A DNA stretch of 64,000 nucleotides, taken from Agrobacterium tumefaciens. Its GTDB lineage: Bacteria; Pseudomonadota; Alphaproteobacteria; Rhizobiales; Rhizobiaceae. Under the pieces are notes generated by a model that was not told the DNA's origin, did no database searches, and saw only the letters and a list, made by a program, of their open reading frames with translations. Below, piece by piece: positions 1 through 9,051 of the stretch. Each line of letters starts with the position of its first letter. The stretch's first letter is position 1. The stretch is from NCBI RefSeq assembly GCF_000834635.1, contig NZ_JXQV01000002.1, positions 67,001-131,000 on the forward strand, in the 5' to 3' direction. A program made the position numbers and the translations under genes.

Positions 1-990
1 GCTTCCGTTGGTGCCATAACGGCTTTGTTCAGTAACGTGCTGATCGGAAAGCTGAACCGCAAGACGGTGCTTGTTGCTCTGACTGCGCTGGCCGTCGGCT
101 CCAACATTCTTGCCGCCACGGCCAGCGAATTCTGGTTGTTGCTCGTCGGCCGCGCCGGATTGGGCATTGCACTCAGCGGTTTCTGGGCACTTTCCGTTGC
201 CGTCGTCGCAAGGCTGGTTGGTACCAATGCAACCGGGCGCGGCATGGCCATTGTGACCCTTGGCGTCTCGCTGGCAACGATTGCCGCACCATCCATGGGC
301 GCATTGATCAGCGATTGGCTGGGATGGCGCACGGCCATGGCGATGACGGCCGGGCTTGCGCTGATCGCCATGCTGATGCAGGCCATCAGCCTGCCCACTC
401 TGCCTGCAAGCACCAGCAACAGCCTGACCGACGTGTTCAAGCTGACACGGCGCAGGGGCATTCAGCTCGGCATGCTGGCCATTCTCTTGCTGATGACCGG
501 ACATTTCGCGGGTTCGATTTACGTACGCCCCTTTCTGGAGCAGGTGACGTTGCTTGATACGCAGTCGATCGCTCTTGCCCTGCTTGGTTTCGGCATTGCC
601 TCCGTCATCGGCAATGTCGCTGGCGGACGGATGGCCGACGCGAGTGTTACGATGGCTCTTGCCGTGACCGCTGGCCTGATGGCATCTGCGGCGCTTATTC
701 TGGTTCTCGGCGGAGCTTATGCGGCCATTGCATTCACGCTGGTCGCGCTCTGGGGCTTCGCCTTTGGCATGGCACCGGTCGTGCTTCCAACCAATCTTTC
801 CCGCAGCGCGCCGGACGCCCTCGAAGCTACCGGCAGCCTGATGGTGGTCTCTTTCCAGGTCGCCATCAGCATTGGTGCCGTTGTCGGCGGCTACGTTGTG
901 GACAACTATGGTGCCGCAGGGCCGCTGACCCTGACGGCCATACTGGCCGCCACAACCCTTGCACTGGCGCTCATCCAGCCTCGCAATTGA
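1..990 (+). CDS. MFS efflux transporter, 5' end missing
   Basis: The reading frame is open to the first base of the window, so the start lies outside. About 329 residues are present. They form alternating hydrophobic segments typical of an inner-membrane major facilitator exporter, with about ten membrane helices remaining. The stretch FWALSVAVVARLV followed by GMAIVTLGVSLATIAAPSMGALI resembles the NepI/AraJ-like drug or nucleoside efflux branch of the family. The substrate cannot be read from sequence. The gene converges on the methyltransferase gene, with an 8-bp inverted repeat between the two. Confidence 0.85.
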   Translation, partial: ASVGAITALFSNVLIGKLNRKTVLVALTALAVGSNILAATASEFWLLLVGRAGLGIALSGFWALSVAVVARLVGTNATGRGMAIVTLGVSLATIAAPSMGALISDWLGWRTAMAMTAGLALIAMLMQAISLPTLPASTSNSLTDVFKLTRRRGIQLGMLAILLLMTGHFAGSIYVRPFLEQVTLLDTQSIALALLGFGIASVIGNVAGGRMADASVTMALAVTAGLMASAALILVLGGAYAAIAFTLVALWGFAFGMAPVVLPTNLSRSAPDALEATGSLMVVSFQVAISIGAVVGGYVVDNYGAAGPLTLTAILAATTLALALIQPRN

Positions 991-1013
991 AGGCTTGAAC
1001 CAAGGCAATCAAT

Positions 1014-1039
1014 CCCATCAGGACGCGTGTGCTGATGGG
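1014..1039. terminator. Weak hairpin between convergent genes
   Basis: CCCATCAG (1014-1021) and CTGATGGG (1032-1039) form a perfect 8-bp stem with a 10-base loop. It lies just after the MFS stop and just before the methyltransferase stop. No T-run follows on either strand, so a terminator role is inferred from position only. Confidence 0.4.
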
Positions 1040-1041
1040 GA

Positions 1042-1707
1042 TCATGCATAAGCTACCCACCCTCTGAAGCTCAAGGCCTGGTAGAATTGCGCAATTGCGG
1101 TGAACCCCGCTTGTCGCAGATGGGCCTCATCTTCTTCTGGTGAGCATATGGAGAGGCGCTCTTTCATCCCCACTCTTGCCGCATCCCGCCTTTCACTATC
1201 GAATTGCGTCATCGCGCCAAAGTCGATGTGTCGGTCAATCCAGAGCGAGCGGTCCGGTTCGTGCTCGGGGATGCTGATATGGGCAAGCACGAAGGGTGAT
1301 CCCTGGTGCAGACGTTGGCGGATACCTCGGAGCGTTGCTGCGCGTTCGTCAAATGAGATGTGATGGAAGACCAGAAGGCAAACAGCACCGTTGAAGGGAC
1401 CATCGGGGGCAGCTGAAATATCGCCAAGGTGAAAACGGATACGATCTGCTGCACGGGCTGCCGTTTTCCTTGCCAGGATGAGCATACTGGTTGAAGGATC
1501 GACCCCATCAAACAACCATCCCGGATGGTGCTCAGCCAGCGCATTCAGTTCAAGGCCACCACCTGCTCCAACAACAAGCACCTGTCCATTCGCCGGAACA
1601 CGTTCTGCCAGAAGCAGCCCCGTCATGCGGTGGAGGTCATCAAGACCCGGAACGTTACGCCGTGCAGACTCTGCATACCCCGCCTGATCTCCATCGAATT
1701 TACCCAT
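1042..1707 (-). CDS. Class I SAM-dependent methyltransferase
   Basis: This 221-residue protein carries the glycine-rich SAM-binding motif I, VLVVGAGGG, at residues 43-51. An acidic residue follows at the end of strand 2 (FDGVDPS), and a motif near GDISAAPDGPF corresponds to the adenine-contacting loop. The substrate is unknown. Its start lies inside the end of the upstream FAD oxidoreductase gene (8-base overlap), so the two are translationally coupled. The pair, with the divergent Rrf2 regulator, suggests one redox or stress-responsive unit. Confidence 0.85.
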   Translation of the reverse strand: MGKFDGDQAGYAESARRNVPGLDDLHRMTGLLLAERVPANGQVLVVGAGGGLELNALAEHHPGWLFDGVDPSTSMLILARKTAARAADRIRFHLGDISAAPDGPFNGAVCLLVFHHISFDERAATLRGIRQRLHQGSPFVLAHISIPEHEPDRSLWIDRHIDFGAMTQFDSERRDAARVGMKERLSICSPEEDEAHLRQAGFTAIAQFYQALSFRGWVAYA

Positions 1708-2623
1708 GAAAGCGCGCCCCTGACATCAACGTCCTGTGTGCATTGACGCCAGCCAGACTGCCATCACCGACAGCAAGCGCAACGGAGGCCATAGCACGTG
1801 CCGCGTCTCCACAGGCAAAGACACCGGGGATGGAGGTTTCCTTCATGGCATCGGTCTTGATCGTTGCGCCAAGTGGTCCCTGCTCCATTTCAAGGCCGAG
1901 CTGCTGCGGGATCGGCGTTGCAATCTCAATGGGAGCCAGTGCAAACAAGCCTGAGAAGGATAACGCCCGGCCGCCAGCAAGCTGGACATCAGCGTGCCCG
2001 GTGATCCCCTCGACAAGGCCTTTCTCGACGATCACGCCACGAGCTGCCAGAGCTCCAAGCTGGTCCGGGCTGGGCTCGAATGCATCGTTGAAGAGCAGGG
2101 TTGTTGGCCCCCAATCAGGCAACATCAACGCATGGTGCATGGAAAGCGCAGAGCCCGCGATAACCCCAATTCTGCCCTGATTCAGCTCATAACCATGGCA
2201 ATATGGGCAGTGAAACACAGACTTGCCCCAGCGCTCCGCCAGGCCATCGATGTCAGGAAGCTTGTCTTTCACACCGAGAGCCAGGATCAGAAGCCGGGAC
2301 AGATGACGGGTCTTTCCAACCGTGACAGCAAAGGAAAAGGCTTGCGAACCCGCCTCCCCTTTTCGTTCGACAGAATCGGCACGCGCAGCCAGCCATTCAA
2401 CCGTACTATACTTCATCAGTTGCGCGCGCGCGTCTGCGGCAATGGCCGCGGGATCAGCACCATCTTGCGTGATGAAGCCGTGCGAGTGCGACGCGAAACG
2501 GTTGCGTCTCAAGCCTTCATCGATGATCAGAACCTTGCGCCTGGCACGACCAAGCTGCATCGCAGCCGACAGTCCGGCATAGCTTCCGCCGATGATGATC
2601 ACGTCGTGAATGATGTTGCTCAT
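1700..2623 (-). CDS. Thioredoxin reductase-like FAD/NAD(P)-dependent oxidoreductase
   Basis: The 307-residue protein begins with the FAD-binding motif GGSYAGLSAAMQLGRARRK (residues 12-30). It has a CPYC pair at residues 139-142, where thioredoxin reductases have CATC, and ends with the FAD motif GVFACGDAA near residue 270. The second nucleotide fold (GVIAGSALSMHHA) is degenerate compared with a classical NADPH site, so the natural reductant is uncertain. GGAG 7 bases before the ATG supports the start. The gene is divergent from the Rrf2 gene and shares its operator-like palindrome. Confidence 0.88.
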   Translation of the reverse strand: MSNIIHDVIIIGGSYAGLSAAMQLGRARRKVLIIDEGLRRNRFASHSHGFITQDGADPAAIAADARAQLMKYSTVEWLAARADSVERKGEAGSQAFSFAVTVGKTRHLSRLLILALGVKDKLPDIDGLAERWGKSVFHCPYCHGYELNQGRIGVIAGSALSMHHALMLPDWGPTTLLFNDAFEPSPDQLGALAARGVIVEKGLVEGITGHADVQLAGGRALSFSGLFALAPIEIATPIPQQLGLEMEQGPLGATIKTDAMKETSIPGVFACGDAARAMASVALAVGDGSLAGVNAHRTLMSGARFHG

Positions 2624-2680
2624 AAATTATCTCCCAATTCATGTAACAACATAAGTGCCATGACGGAAGCATGTCAACAC

Positions 2681-2705
2681 TCATGATACTCCGATTGTAT
2701 CGTGA
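2681..2705. promoter_or_regulatory. Candidate Rrf2 operator in divergent promoter
   Basis: TCATGATAC (2681-2689) and GTATCGTGA (2697-2705) form an inverted repeat with 8 of 9 matching pairs around a 7-base centre. It lies between the divergent oxidoreductase and Rrf2 genes, which fits an autoregulatory operator. Binding by this Rrf2 protein is inferred. Confidence 0.55.
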
Positions 2706-2752
2706 GACTGCTTCGTGCTAGTACTGGCACGGCCATTGAGTGGGGACAGGAC

Positions 2753-3205
2753 ATGAGGCAAGACAGTCGACTTTCGCGGATGCTCCACGTTTTGATCCAT
2801 ATGGGACGCCATGATGGAGCCATGACATCCGAGATGATTGCGCAAATGCTGGACGCCAATCCTGTTGTCATCCGTCGCACCATGGCGGGCCTGCGCGACG
2901 AGGGATATGTCAGCTCAGTCAAGGGTCATGGTGGTGGCTGGACGCTGGCACGACCGCTTGAGGAACTGACACTTCTTGACATCTACCGTGCAGTTGGAGA
3001 ACCATCCCTCTTTGCGATTGGCCCCGCCTATGACATGCCTGGATGCCACATTGAGCAGGCGGTCAATGGGGTTTTGAAAGACGTCTTCAGCGAAGCCGAG
3101 GAGCTTCTGCGCAAGAGGCTCAGCGGCGTGACACTTGCTGACGTGGCCAAGGATTTTCCCATCGCTACCCGGCATGATGGCGGCGAAGGTTGCGCGTCTT
3201 ATTAG
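2753..3205 (+). CDS. Rrf2 family transcriptional regulator
   Basis: The 150-residue protein has the Rrf2 winged-helix pattern: SRLSRMLHVLIHMG at the N-terminus, a helix-turn-helix with TSEMIAQMLDANPVVIRRTMAGLRD, and the wing segment VKGHGGGWTLARP. The three-cysteine cluster of IscR-type members is absent. Only isolated cysteines occur (MPGCHIE and the C-terminal GCASY), so an iron-sulfur cofactor is unlikely. An upstream GTG at 2702 is in frame, but ATG at 2753 has GGGGACAGG just before it and gives the usual family N-terminus. It probably represses the divergent oxidoreductase-methyltransferase pair. Confidence 0.88.
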   Translation: MRQDSRLSRMLHVLIHMGRHDGAMTSEMIAQMLDANPVVIRRTMAGLRDEGYVSSVKGHGGGWTLARPLEELTLLDIYRAVGEPSLFAIGPAYDMPGCHIEQAVNGVLKDVFSEAEELLRKRLSGVTLADVAKDFPIATRHDGGEGCASY

Positions 3206-3505
3206 TGGTGATTTTCACGCCGAACTGGGGCGGGGTTTGCGTGAGGTTCCGCTACCGGCTTTCTGTCAGGTGAGAAACATCGGCCAGACTGATCATCCCG
3301 CGATTGCGAAAGAAATTGTCCTGACGAAGGTGCGTGATGCTGCCACTGGGTGCAGCGAAATACATAAAGCCACACGATCACGCCATCGTTCTCTCCAGCA
3401 AGCTTCCAGCTATTATAACAATGCCACACGTCGAAGCGGTCGAGCGGCCAGAATGTTGTGATGGAGTAAAGTGGAAGGAGCCGAGGACAGGAATTGAGCA
3501 GTGTA
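3206..3505. other. Intergenic, no gene seen
   Basis: This 300-base stretch separates the Rrf2 and AP2 genes, which converge on it. Open frames in it have no recognisable domain or good ribosome binding site. No strong hairpin was found. Confidence 0.5.
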
Positions 3506-4459
3506 TCAGTCGGAAGACGGTGGTTTGGCTTTGTCGGCCATAACGAGGATGTTGAAGCCCTCCCGGACATCAAACCTGTCTTCATCGAGCAGTGGATTAC
3601 CATGCGCTGTCATAAACCAGTGAGCAGTCTCTGCGTCGTAGAACTCGGTGATAGAAGCCCAGACCTTTGATTTCGCCTCTCTCGAAACCTCCGGCTTTCC
3701 CAGCTTTCGTGTGTTGATCTGCACAAGCCTGCGTTTTGCAGGCTTGCCAGCATCAGAGACGAACACTGAGAGCTTGTCGGTGTAATAGCTTTTGACGCGG
3801 ACCCGCAGTCGCTTGGGACGCGTTCCGTCGAAATCATCATTGATCGACTGGATGCGGGCTTCGATCTCGTCATCCTTGAGATGGGTTTCGGGCATCACGT
3901 CGCTGACGGGGATGAGATCATCGGCAAAATGCTCCTGCGCCACTTCGGCGGCGTGATGGGCATAGGCGAGATGTGTGACGGGCAAGGTCGCAAGCCATTT
4001 GCGCCGCTGGGCGATGGCCATGGTTTTGGCTTCAAGTTCTCCGAACTTCGACACGGTAAAGTTCTCGCGCTTCTGGCCATCATTGGTCATCAATGTCGCC
4101 TGCCAGGCATCACCTTCGCGGGTTTCAACCCGGCGCACCCCGGAAATGCCGCTCTGGTTGTTTTTGCGCAGGAGGACGGCCTGCTCGTGATTGGTGGCGG
4201 GCGGTATGGCTTCGATGATCGCATCGCGATAGGCACGCGCCGCCTTGTAGGCCGCCTCATCACAGCCATAGACGCTGTCCTTGAACAGGCGCACAATTTT
4301 GTGGCCGCGTCGTCTCAGGCTAACCCACCAGCCGGCACCGCGACGCTCATTGGCCTCTTCTCGGTTCAGTCCATAACCGTTGGCATCGTGCTTCGTCTGC
4401 GGACTGTGAGCCTTCCTGCGGCTCTTCCCTACCCCACTGTCCATATCCACCGGCGCCAT
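3506..4459 (-). CDS. Protein with two AP2/ERF-like DNA-binding domains
   Basis: The 317-residue protein contains two stretches with the AP2 pattern. Residues about 42-80 read GWWVSLRRRGHKIVRLF followed by a helix ending YKAARAYRDAI. Residues about 102-155 read SGISGVRRVE, then W-A-L strands and a helix with EAKTMAIAQRRKW. AP2 domains are best known from plant transcription factors and from bacterial and phage homing endonucleases. No HNH motif is visible here. The C-terminal half is unrecognised. AGGA lies 7 bases before the ATG. It is divergent from vgrG, so a regulatory link to the T6SS island is possible but unproven. Confidence 0.7.
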   Translation of the reverse strand: MAPVDMDSGVGKSRRKAHSPQTKHDANGYGLNREEANERRGAGWWVSLRRRGHKIVRLFKDSVYGCDEAAYKAARAYRDAIIEAIPPATNHEQAVLLRKNNQSGISGVRRVETREGDAWQATLMTNDGQKRENFTVSKFGELEAKTMAIAQRRKWLATLPVTHLAYAHHAAEVAQEHFADDLIPVSDVMPETHLKDDEIEARIQSINDDFDGTRPKRLRVRVKSYYTDKLSVFVSDAGKPAKRRLVQINTRKLGKPEVSREAKSKVWASITEFYDAETAHWFMTAHGNPLLDEDRFDVREGFNILVMADKAKPPSSD

Positions 4460-4659
4460 GATGTGTCCTTGGTCTCACCTACCTCTCGGTCAGTTTGGTT
4501 TGCAAATTACGGCGGGTTTGGGACTGCGGAACCATTTTATACCGAGATGGTTGTACAAATGACCGCCGCTCCATCCTTTCGCCACAATGATTGATTGCAT
4601 TCCGTTCAGATTTTGACAGCTGATTGATAATTTACCCAATCCGATCACCGGGGTCCCCC

Positions 4660-7026
4660 ATGACCGACCAGCCTTCCTCGTCCGAGTTCATCCAGGCCAG
4701 CCGTGTTTTGAAGGTCAAGTCGCCGCTTGGCGAAGACCAGTTGCTGCCAGAGCGGATGGTGATCACCGAGGGCGTCTCACAACTCTTCGAGATACAGTTG
4801 AATGTCCGGGCCAAGAAGGAAGCAGTCAAGCCGGAAGAGCTGATCGGTCGATTGGTGGATGTGTCAATCGAGGTGCAACAGGGTGATGGCGAAGAGGGAA
4901 GCGGCATTCGCCGCCCCTTCAATGGGCTTGTCACGGACCTGCATGAAGGACCGCCGATCACCCGTGGGCTGCGCTCCTACGCCATGACCATCCGCCCACA
5001 GATGTGGTTGCTATCCCGCCGCTCCGATTGCCGTATCTGGATGGACAAGACCTCAGTGGATGTTGTCGAAACGCTGTTTTCCGAGCACGGAATCCCAGCG
5101 CCGGATACTTCGGGCATCATATCTCCGCCGCCGGTGCAGCACTACAGCACCCAGTTCAACGAAACGGACCTAGACTATCTCTTGCGTCGCTTAGAGGAAG
5201 ACGGGCTGTTCTACTGGTTCAGCCACGAAGACGGCTCTCACAAGCTGCATGTGGCTGATACCGCCAATGGATGGCTTGGACCATCGCCTTCCGCTCAGGG
5301 TGAAGGCAGAGTGAGATTGGCACAGGGCTCCTCAGATCGCAACCACATCAACGACTGGGCTCGCCGCTTTTCTTACGTGTCCGGCCAGCGCGCAGGCGCT
5401 GACTGGAATTTTGAGACACCCGGTATGGTGCCAGGCAATATGACACCATCACTGGTACAGATGCCGGATGCGACCAAGCGCGAGCTCTACGAATACCCCG
5501 CCCGCATCAAGACCGTGGAAGAGGCAGAACGGGCCCAAAAGCTGCGGGCACAATCCATCGAGGCCGACCATGACCGCGTCTTCGGCGGATCGACGTCTCG
5601 CATTCTAGAAGCCGGCCGTCGCTTCACACCATACGAAGTTGCCCATCCCGAGCATGAATATGAAGAGCATGTGATCATCAGAGCGAGCCACACCATCGTG
5701 GACCGCTCCTATGAGACCAACAGCAACGAACCGGAATACCGCAACACCTTCGAAGCCATCCCCGCCCGTGTTCCGTTGACTCCACACCGCACGACCAAGT
5801 GCCCGAAGATCGAGGGCACGCAGGTCGCCATCGTCGCTGGTCCCGAGGGTGAAGAAATCCACCCCGATCAATATGGCCGTATCAAGTTGTGGTTCCCATG
5901 GGACCGCAAGGCGAAGAAAGACGGGACAGATACGTGCTGGGTGCGGGTCAGTCAGGCATGGGGCGGCGTAACATGGGGTGCGCAGGTCATTCCGCGTATC
6001 GGCATGGAGGTGATGGTCGCCTTTGTGGACGGTGATCCAGATCGTCCGCTGGTGACAGGTGTCGTCAACAACCCGAAAAATTCGGTGCCCTACGATCTCC
6101 CCGCCAACAAGACCCGCATGGTCCTGCGCTCCAATACCCACAAAGGCGATGGCTTCAACGAAATCACCTTCGAGGATGAAGCAGGCAAGGAAAACCAGTT
6201 CTTCCATGCCCAGAAGGACCAAACAACACGCGTTCTTAACGACCGCACAAAGCGCATCGACCGCCATGAAGTCGCGTCAGTCGGTGGCAACCGCGCTGTT
6301 GAGGTCTCGGGCAATCAGAAGCATGAGATCGGTGGATCGGTAAACACCGTGGTCGGCGGCACTGGACCGATGGCGATGATGGCAATGGCGGGTGTTCAGG
6401 CACTCTCCGGCCAGACGGCTGGGCTCCTCAGTCAAGCTGCCCAGATTGCCGGTGGAGGAGGTCCAGTCGTGGCAGCCTTTGCCACGTCACTTGCGTCATC
6501 AGCACTTGGGTTCCTCGGCGCTGGTGGCATGTCCTCACGCGAGGGTGTTGTATCAGGCCCCAGTCCGCGGTCCGATGCAGGCACGGCACTTGCTGGATCT
6601 GGAACCGGTGTTGGATCGGATGCATCGAGCCTGTTCCCCCTTCCCGGTATCATGAACACCATTATTGGTGCGTTTCAATCTACGTCGGTTGGAGTGGCCA
6701 AGGCCGAGCAGATCGGCGTCAGCAAGGTCACCAATGTTGGACGGACCTCTCTCGAAAGGGTGGGGAAGACAAAAAAGCTATCTGTCGGCGAGCGGTATGA
6801 GGTCACAGTTGGTAAAGCTATACTCAGCCAAACAGCAAACCACACAATGATTGCAAGCGATAAGATAGTACTCGCAGCGCCAGGTGGAGTTATTGAAATC
6901 AATAAACAAGGCGTTTTTATCAAAGCCAATAAGTTCGAAGTGAAGTCGGATTCGATAAATTTCAAGCGCGGTAGTGGGGGTAAAAATACCAACAAGCCCT
7001 TTGCGGAAGATTGCTCAAAGAAATAG
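4660..7026 (+). CDS. vgrG: Type VI secretion spike protein VgrG (TssI)
   Basis: VgrG forms the trimeric tip of the T6SS tube and carries effectors out of the cell. The 788-residue protein has the gp27-like N-terminal part (SSEFIQASRVLKVKSPLGED; a YSTQFNETDLDYLLRRLEEDGLFYWF segment near residue 160) and the OB-fold segment PDQYGRIKLWFPWD. A Gly/Ala-rich insert sits at about residues 570-660, and a DUF2345-like beta-helical tail ends the protein. An in-frame TTG at 4624 would add 12 residues; ATG 4660 gives the more typical N-terminus. From about 6760 the codons become more AT-rich. No T6SS sheath or baseplate genes are nearby, so this is an orphan vgrG island. Confidence 0.93.
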   Translation: MTDQPSSSEFIQASRVLKVKSPLGEDQLLPERMVITEGVSQLFEIQLNVRAKKEAVKPEELIGRLVDVSIEVQQGDGEEGSGIRRPFNGLVTDLHEGPPITRGLRSYAMTIRPQMWLLSRRSDCRIWMDKTSVDVVETLFSEHGIPAPDTSGIISPPPVQHYSTQFNETDLDYLLRRLEEDGLFYWFSHEDGSHKLHVADTANGWLGPSPSAQGEGRVRLAQGSSDRNHINDWARRFSYVSGQRAGADWNFETPGMVPGNMTPSLVQMPDATKRELYEYPARIKTVEEAERAQKLRAQSIEADHDRVFGGSTSRILEAGRRFTPYEVAHPEHEYEEHVIIRASHTIVDRSYETNSNEPEYRNTFEAIPARVPLTPHRTTKCPKIEGTQVAIVAGPEGEEIHPDQYGRIKLWFPWDRKAKKDGTDTCWVRVSQAWGGVTWGAQVIPRIGMEVMVAFVDGDPDRPLVTGVVNNPKNSVPYDLPANKTRMVLRSNTHKGDGFNEITFEDEAGKENQFFHAQKDQTTRVLNDRTKRIDRHEVASVGGNRAVEVSGNQKHEIGGSVNTVVGGTGPMAMMAMAGVQALSGQTAGLLSQAAQIAGGGGPVVAAFATSLASSALGFLGAGGMSSREGVVSGPSPRSDAGTALAGSGTGVGSDASSLFPLPGIMNTIIGAFQSTSVGVAKAEQIGVSKVTNVGRTSLERVGKTKKLSVGERYEVTVGKAILSQTANHTMIASDKIVLAAPGGVIEINKQGVFIKANKFEVKSDSINFKRGSGGKNTNKPFAEDCSKK

Positions 7027-7035
7027 GAGTTCACT

Positions 7036-7638
7036 TTGGGTCTGAGCAGAGACAAGCGTAGAGTGATCATTGAAGCACTGCAGGAGGCGCAACAGGCAAA
7101 GGATTTTGCCCGCCTTTACGCGGTCGTCGATGCAGCACGCGGACCAATGACGATCCCACCGACCCTCCAGGCGATGACGGATCAAGTCGCTTGTCTCTAC
7201 CGCGGCCAGGCACTGGAGGAATTTGGCGACGACACCGCTTGGGTCGTTGGCATAGCGTCAGATGAAAGCGCTCTTGACTGGCTACTGGACAATGGTTTCG
7301 GAAAGCGATGGTCAATTTTCTTGCATTCGCCGCTTCAACTGGCCGATGTCATTCGCCACTTGCGCAAGTTCACCGTTATTGAGGATGAGGAAGGTACCGC
7401 GCACTTCTTCCGCTTCTACGATCCCCGTACGTTGCGGCAATATCTTCCCATCTTTACGCCTGAACAGAACACAGCCTTCTTCACAGGTGTTAACGCTTGG
7501 TTTTGCGAGAACGATCTCAGGCCTGACGAGCTTCTGAAATTTACGGCGAATGCGGGTACGCTTCATCGTGAGGTAATTTCGCTCGCATCTACGCAAGATG
7601 CGAAGGGCACAGACGACGAGTTCCAAAGGATAGCATGA
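7036..7638 (+). CDS. DUF4123 T6SS effector adaptor
   Basis: This 200-residue protein has the DUF4123 hallmarks LYAVVDAAR near the N-terminus and FFRFYDPRTLRQYLP near residue 120. Members of this family load a specific effector onto a cognate VgrG. The start is a TTG at 7036 with AGGAG seven bases upstream, 9 bases after the vgrG stop. Its 3' end overlaps the next start as ATGA. Order and spacing argue that it serves the nuclease effector two genes downstream. Confidence 0.85.
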   Translation: MGLSRDKRRVIIEALQEAQQAKDFARLYAVVDAARGPMTIPPTLQAMTDQVACLYRGQALEEFGDDTAWVVGIASDESALDWLLDNGFGKRWSIFLHSPLQLADVIRHLRKFTVIEDEEGTAHFFRFYDPRTLRQYLPIFTPEQNTAFFTGVNAWFCENDLRPDELLKFTANAGTLHREVISLASTQDAKGTDDEFQRIA

Positions 7639-8117
7639 TGATCATCAAGTTTGACCCCAACCAGATGAATGCGATGCTCCACGATGACGACGATTTTGTC
7701 GATTATTTCACTAAGGAGATAATTCCCAAACATTTGCCTAGCTTCGCCGGCATGGCGCCATCACCACAGGCCGCCGAAATGACACGCTGGGGTCGGCGCT
7801 ACGCCGAGCATTTTGGTTTTTCGGATCCGATTTATCAAATCCAATTCGTCGCGCTGATGTGGAGGATCGGCCCGGATTTCTTTTTGTTCGAACCGTACCG
7901 TAGCATTTTGCAAGACCGTGACCAGTCCGAGGAGCAACGCATGGAGCGCTGCAATCTCGAACCGACGATGAAACAAGAAGGCGACGCGATTGCGCGCAGC
8001 AAAAATGACTACTGGTTTCCGCAGTATATGAAAAATAATATGCTCGGCGTCCCGTATGATGATGTCGAAGAGCAGTACCTCAAAGAGCTGGGGACCAATA
8101 AGGGCGGGCCTCTATGA
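7635..8117 (+). CDS. T6SS-associated accessory protein, function unknown
   Basis: The 160-residue protein overlaps the DUF4123 gene by 4 bases and the effector gene by 4 bases, so it is tightly co-translated. It has no signal peptide or membrane segment and is rich in acidic and aromatic residues. The central segment RRYAEHFGFSDPIYQIQFV followed by ALMWRIGPDFF resembles a motif I associate with small VgrG-linked accessory proteins. A chaperone or second adaptor for the effector is the natural guess from position; there is no motif evidence for an enzyme. Confidence 0.6.
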   Translation: MMIIKFDPNQMNAMLHDDDDFVDYFTKEIIPKHLPSFAGMAPSPQAAEMTRWGRRYAEHFGFSDPIYQIQFVALMWRIGPDFFLFEPYRSILQDRDQSEEQRMERCNLEPTMKQEGDAIARSKNDYWFPQYMKNNMLGVPYDDVEEQYLKELGTNKGGPL

Positions 8118-9040
8118 CTCAGCACCTTGATGATCTTGTCAATGTTCCCAACTCGCGCGAGCTGGAACTTGCCCGCGCTGATGTGGATATGCTCAATCAG
8201 CGCTACACGGCCATTGCAAAGGAAGCCGGTTGGTTGGCGGCTTCGTCGGTGCCAGTCGTAGGCGGCGTGGTAGATGTGGCCAGCGCGATCGGCAACGCTT
8301 GGTCTGGCAATTGGGGTGATGCAGGCCTTGATCTTGTTGGCCTCGTGCCAGGATGGGGTGATGCTGCGAAAGCCGGTGTAAAAGGCACCAAAATTGCTCG
8401 TTACGCTGAGAAGTTGGTCAGTCAGGTGGCGGCCGCGCAACGCAAGGTCAAGGCTCTGGAGGAGCATGTAAGGAAGAGCGCAGCGGCTTCAAAATACTGG
8501 GCGTCTAAGCGTGGTCAGGCTTATAAAAAGCTCCAGGAAGACCTTAAAAAATGCAAGACGAAAGAATGCCGTCGTAAAAAAGTCGACGAGTACAAGGATG
8601 GTGGCAAATACAAGAATATTCCCCGCGGAGGAACATGGTCAGGTGAACCGGGCAACAGCAAGTGGACGCCCGAGCCGGGAACGAAAGCGGAAAAGTCGTT
8701 AAAAGACTATGGTCAGGACGGCATAAGTTACAAGAACGGAAAGCCGGATTTCTCACCTTTCATGAAGCATGGTCCTGATGGTCAGCCGATTCAGACCCGC
8801 ATATCCAACATGAAGGGAGATCTTGCGCGAGGACCAGACGGCGACGTGGGGCAAGCCGTTGCCCCACTGAAGGAAAAGTACGGCAACTGGAGCAAGACTA
8901 CGGACGAAAAAGGGTTTACGTGGCACCATAACGAAGACACATCAACGATGCAGTTGGTCGATTCAAGAATCCATAATACCGCTCAAGGAGGAGGTGCCCA
9001 TAGTGGTGGTGCCTCTGCAGTAAACGACCCCGCATACTAG
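8114..9040 (+). CDS. T6SS effector with WHH-type HNH/EndoVII nuclease domain
   Basis: The 308-residue protein starts with a polar region and a small-residue-rich hydrophobic segment (residues 40-95, PVVGGVVDVASAIGNAW and GLVPGWGDAAKAG) typical of pre-toxin regions. A basic coiled-coil-like linker follows at 100-160. The C-terminus carries TWHHNEDTSTMQLV (269-282), RIHN (285-288) and AHSGGASA (295-302), the pattern of WHH nucleases of the HNH/Endonuclease VII superfamily. W270, H271, H272, H287 and H296 would form the metal site. It should cleave DNA in target cells. The immunity gene follows within 12 bases. Confidence 0.82.
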   Translation: MTQHLDDLVNVPNSRELELARADVDMLNQRYTAIAKEAGWLAASSVPVVGGVVDVASAIGNAWSGNWGDAGLDLVGLVPGWGDAAKAGVKGTKIARYAEKLVSQVAAAQRKVKALEEHVRKSAAASKYWASKRGQAYKKLQEDLKKCKTKECRRKKVDEYKDGGKYKNIPRGGTWSGEPGNSKWTPEPGTKAEKSLKDYGQDGISYKNGKPDFSPFMKHGPDGQPIQTRISNMKGDLARGPDGDVGQAVAPLKEKYGNWSKTTDEKGFTWHHNEDTSTMQLVDSRIHNTAQGGGAHSGGASAVNDPAY

Positions 9041-9051
9041 GATTGGACTCC

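Noticed and set aside
3202..3603. Minus-strand open frame of 133 codons between Rrf2 and AP2 genes
   Set aside because: It overlaps the AP2 gene in another frame, has no recognisable domain and mixed composition.
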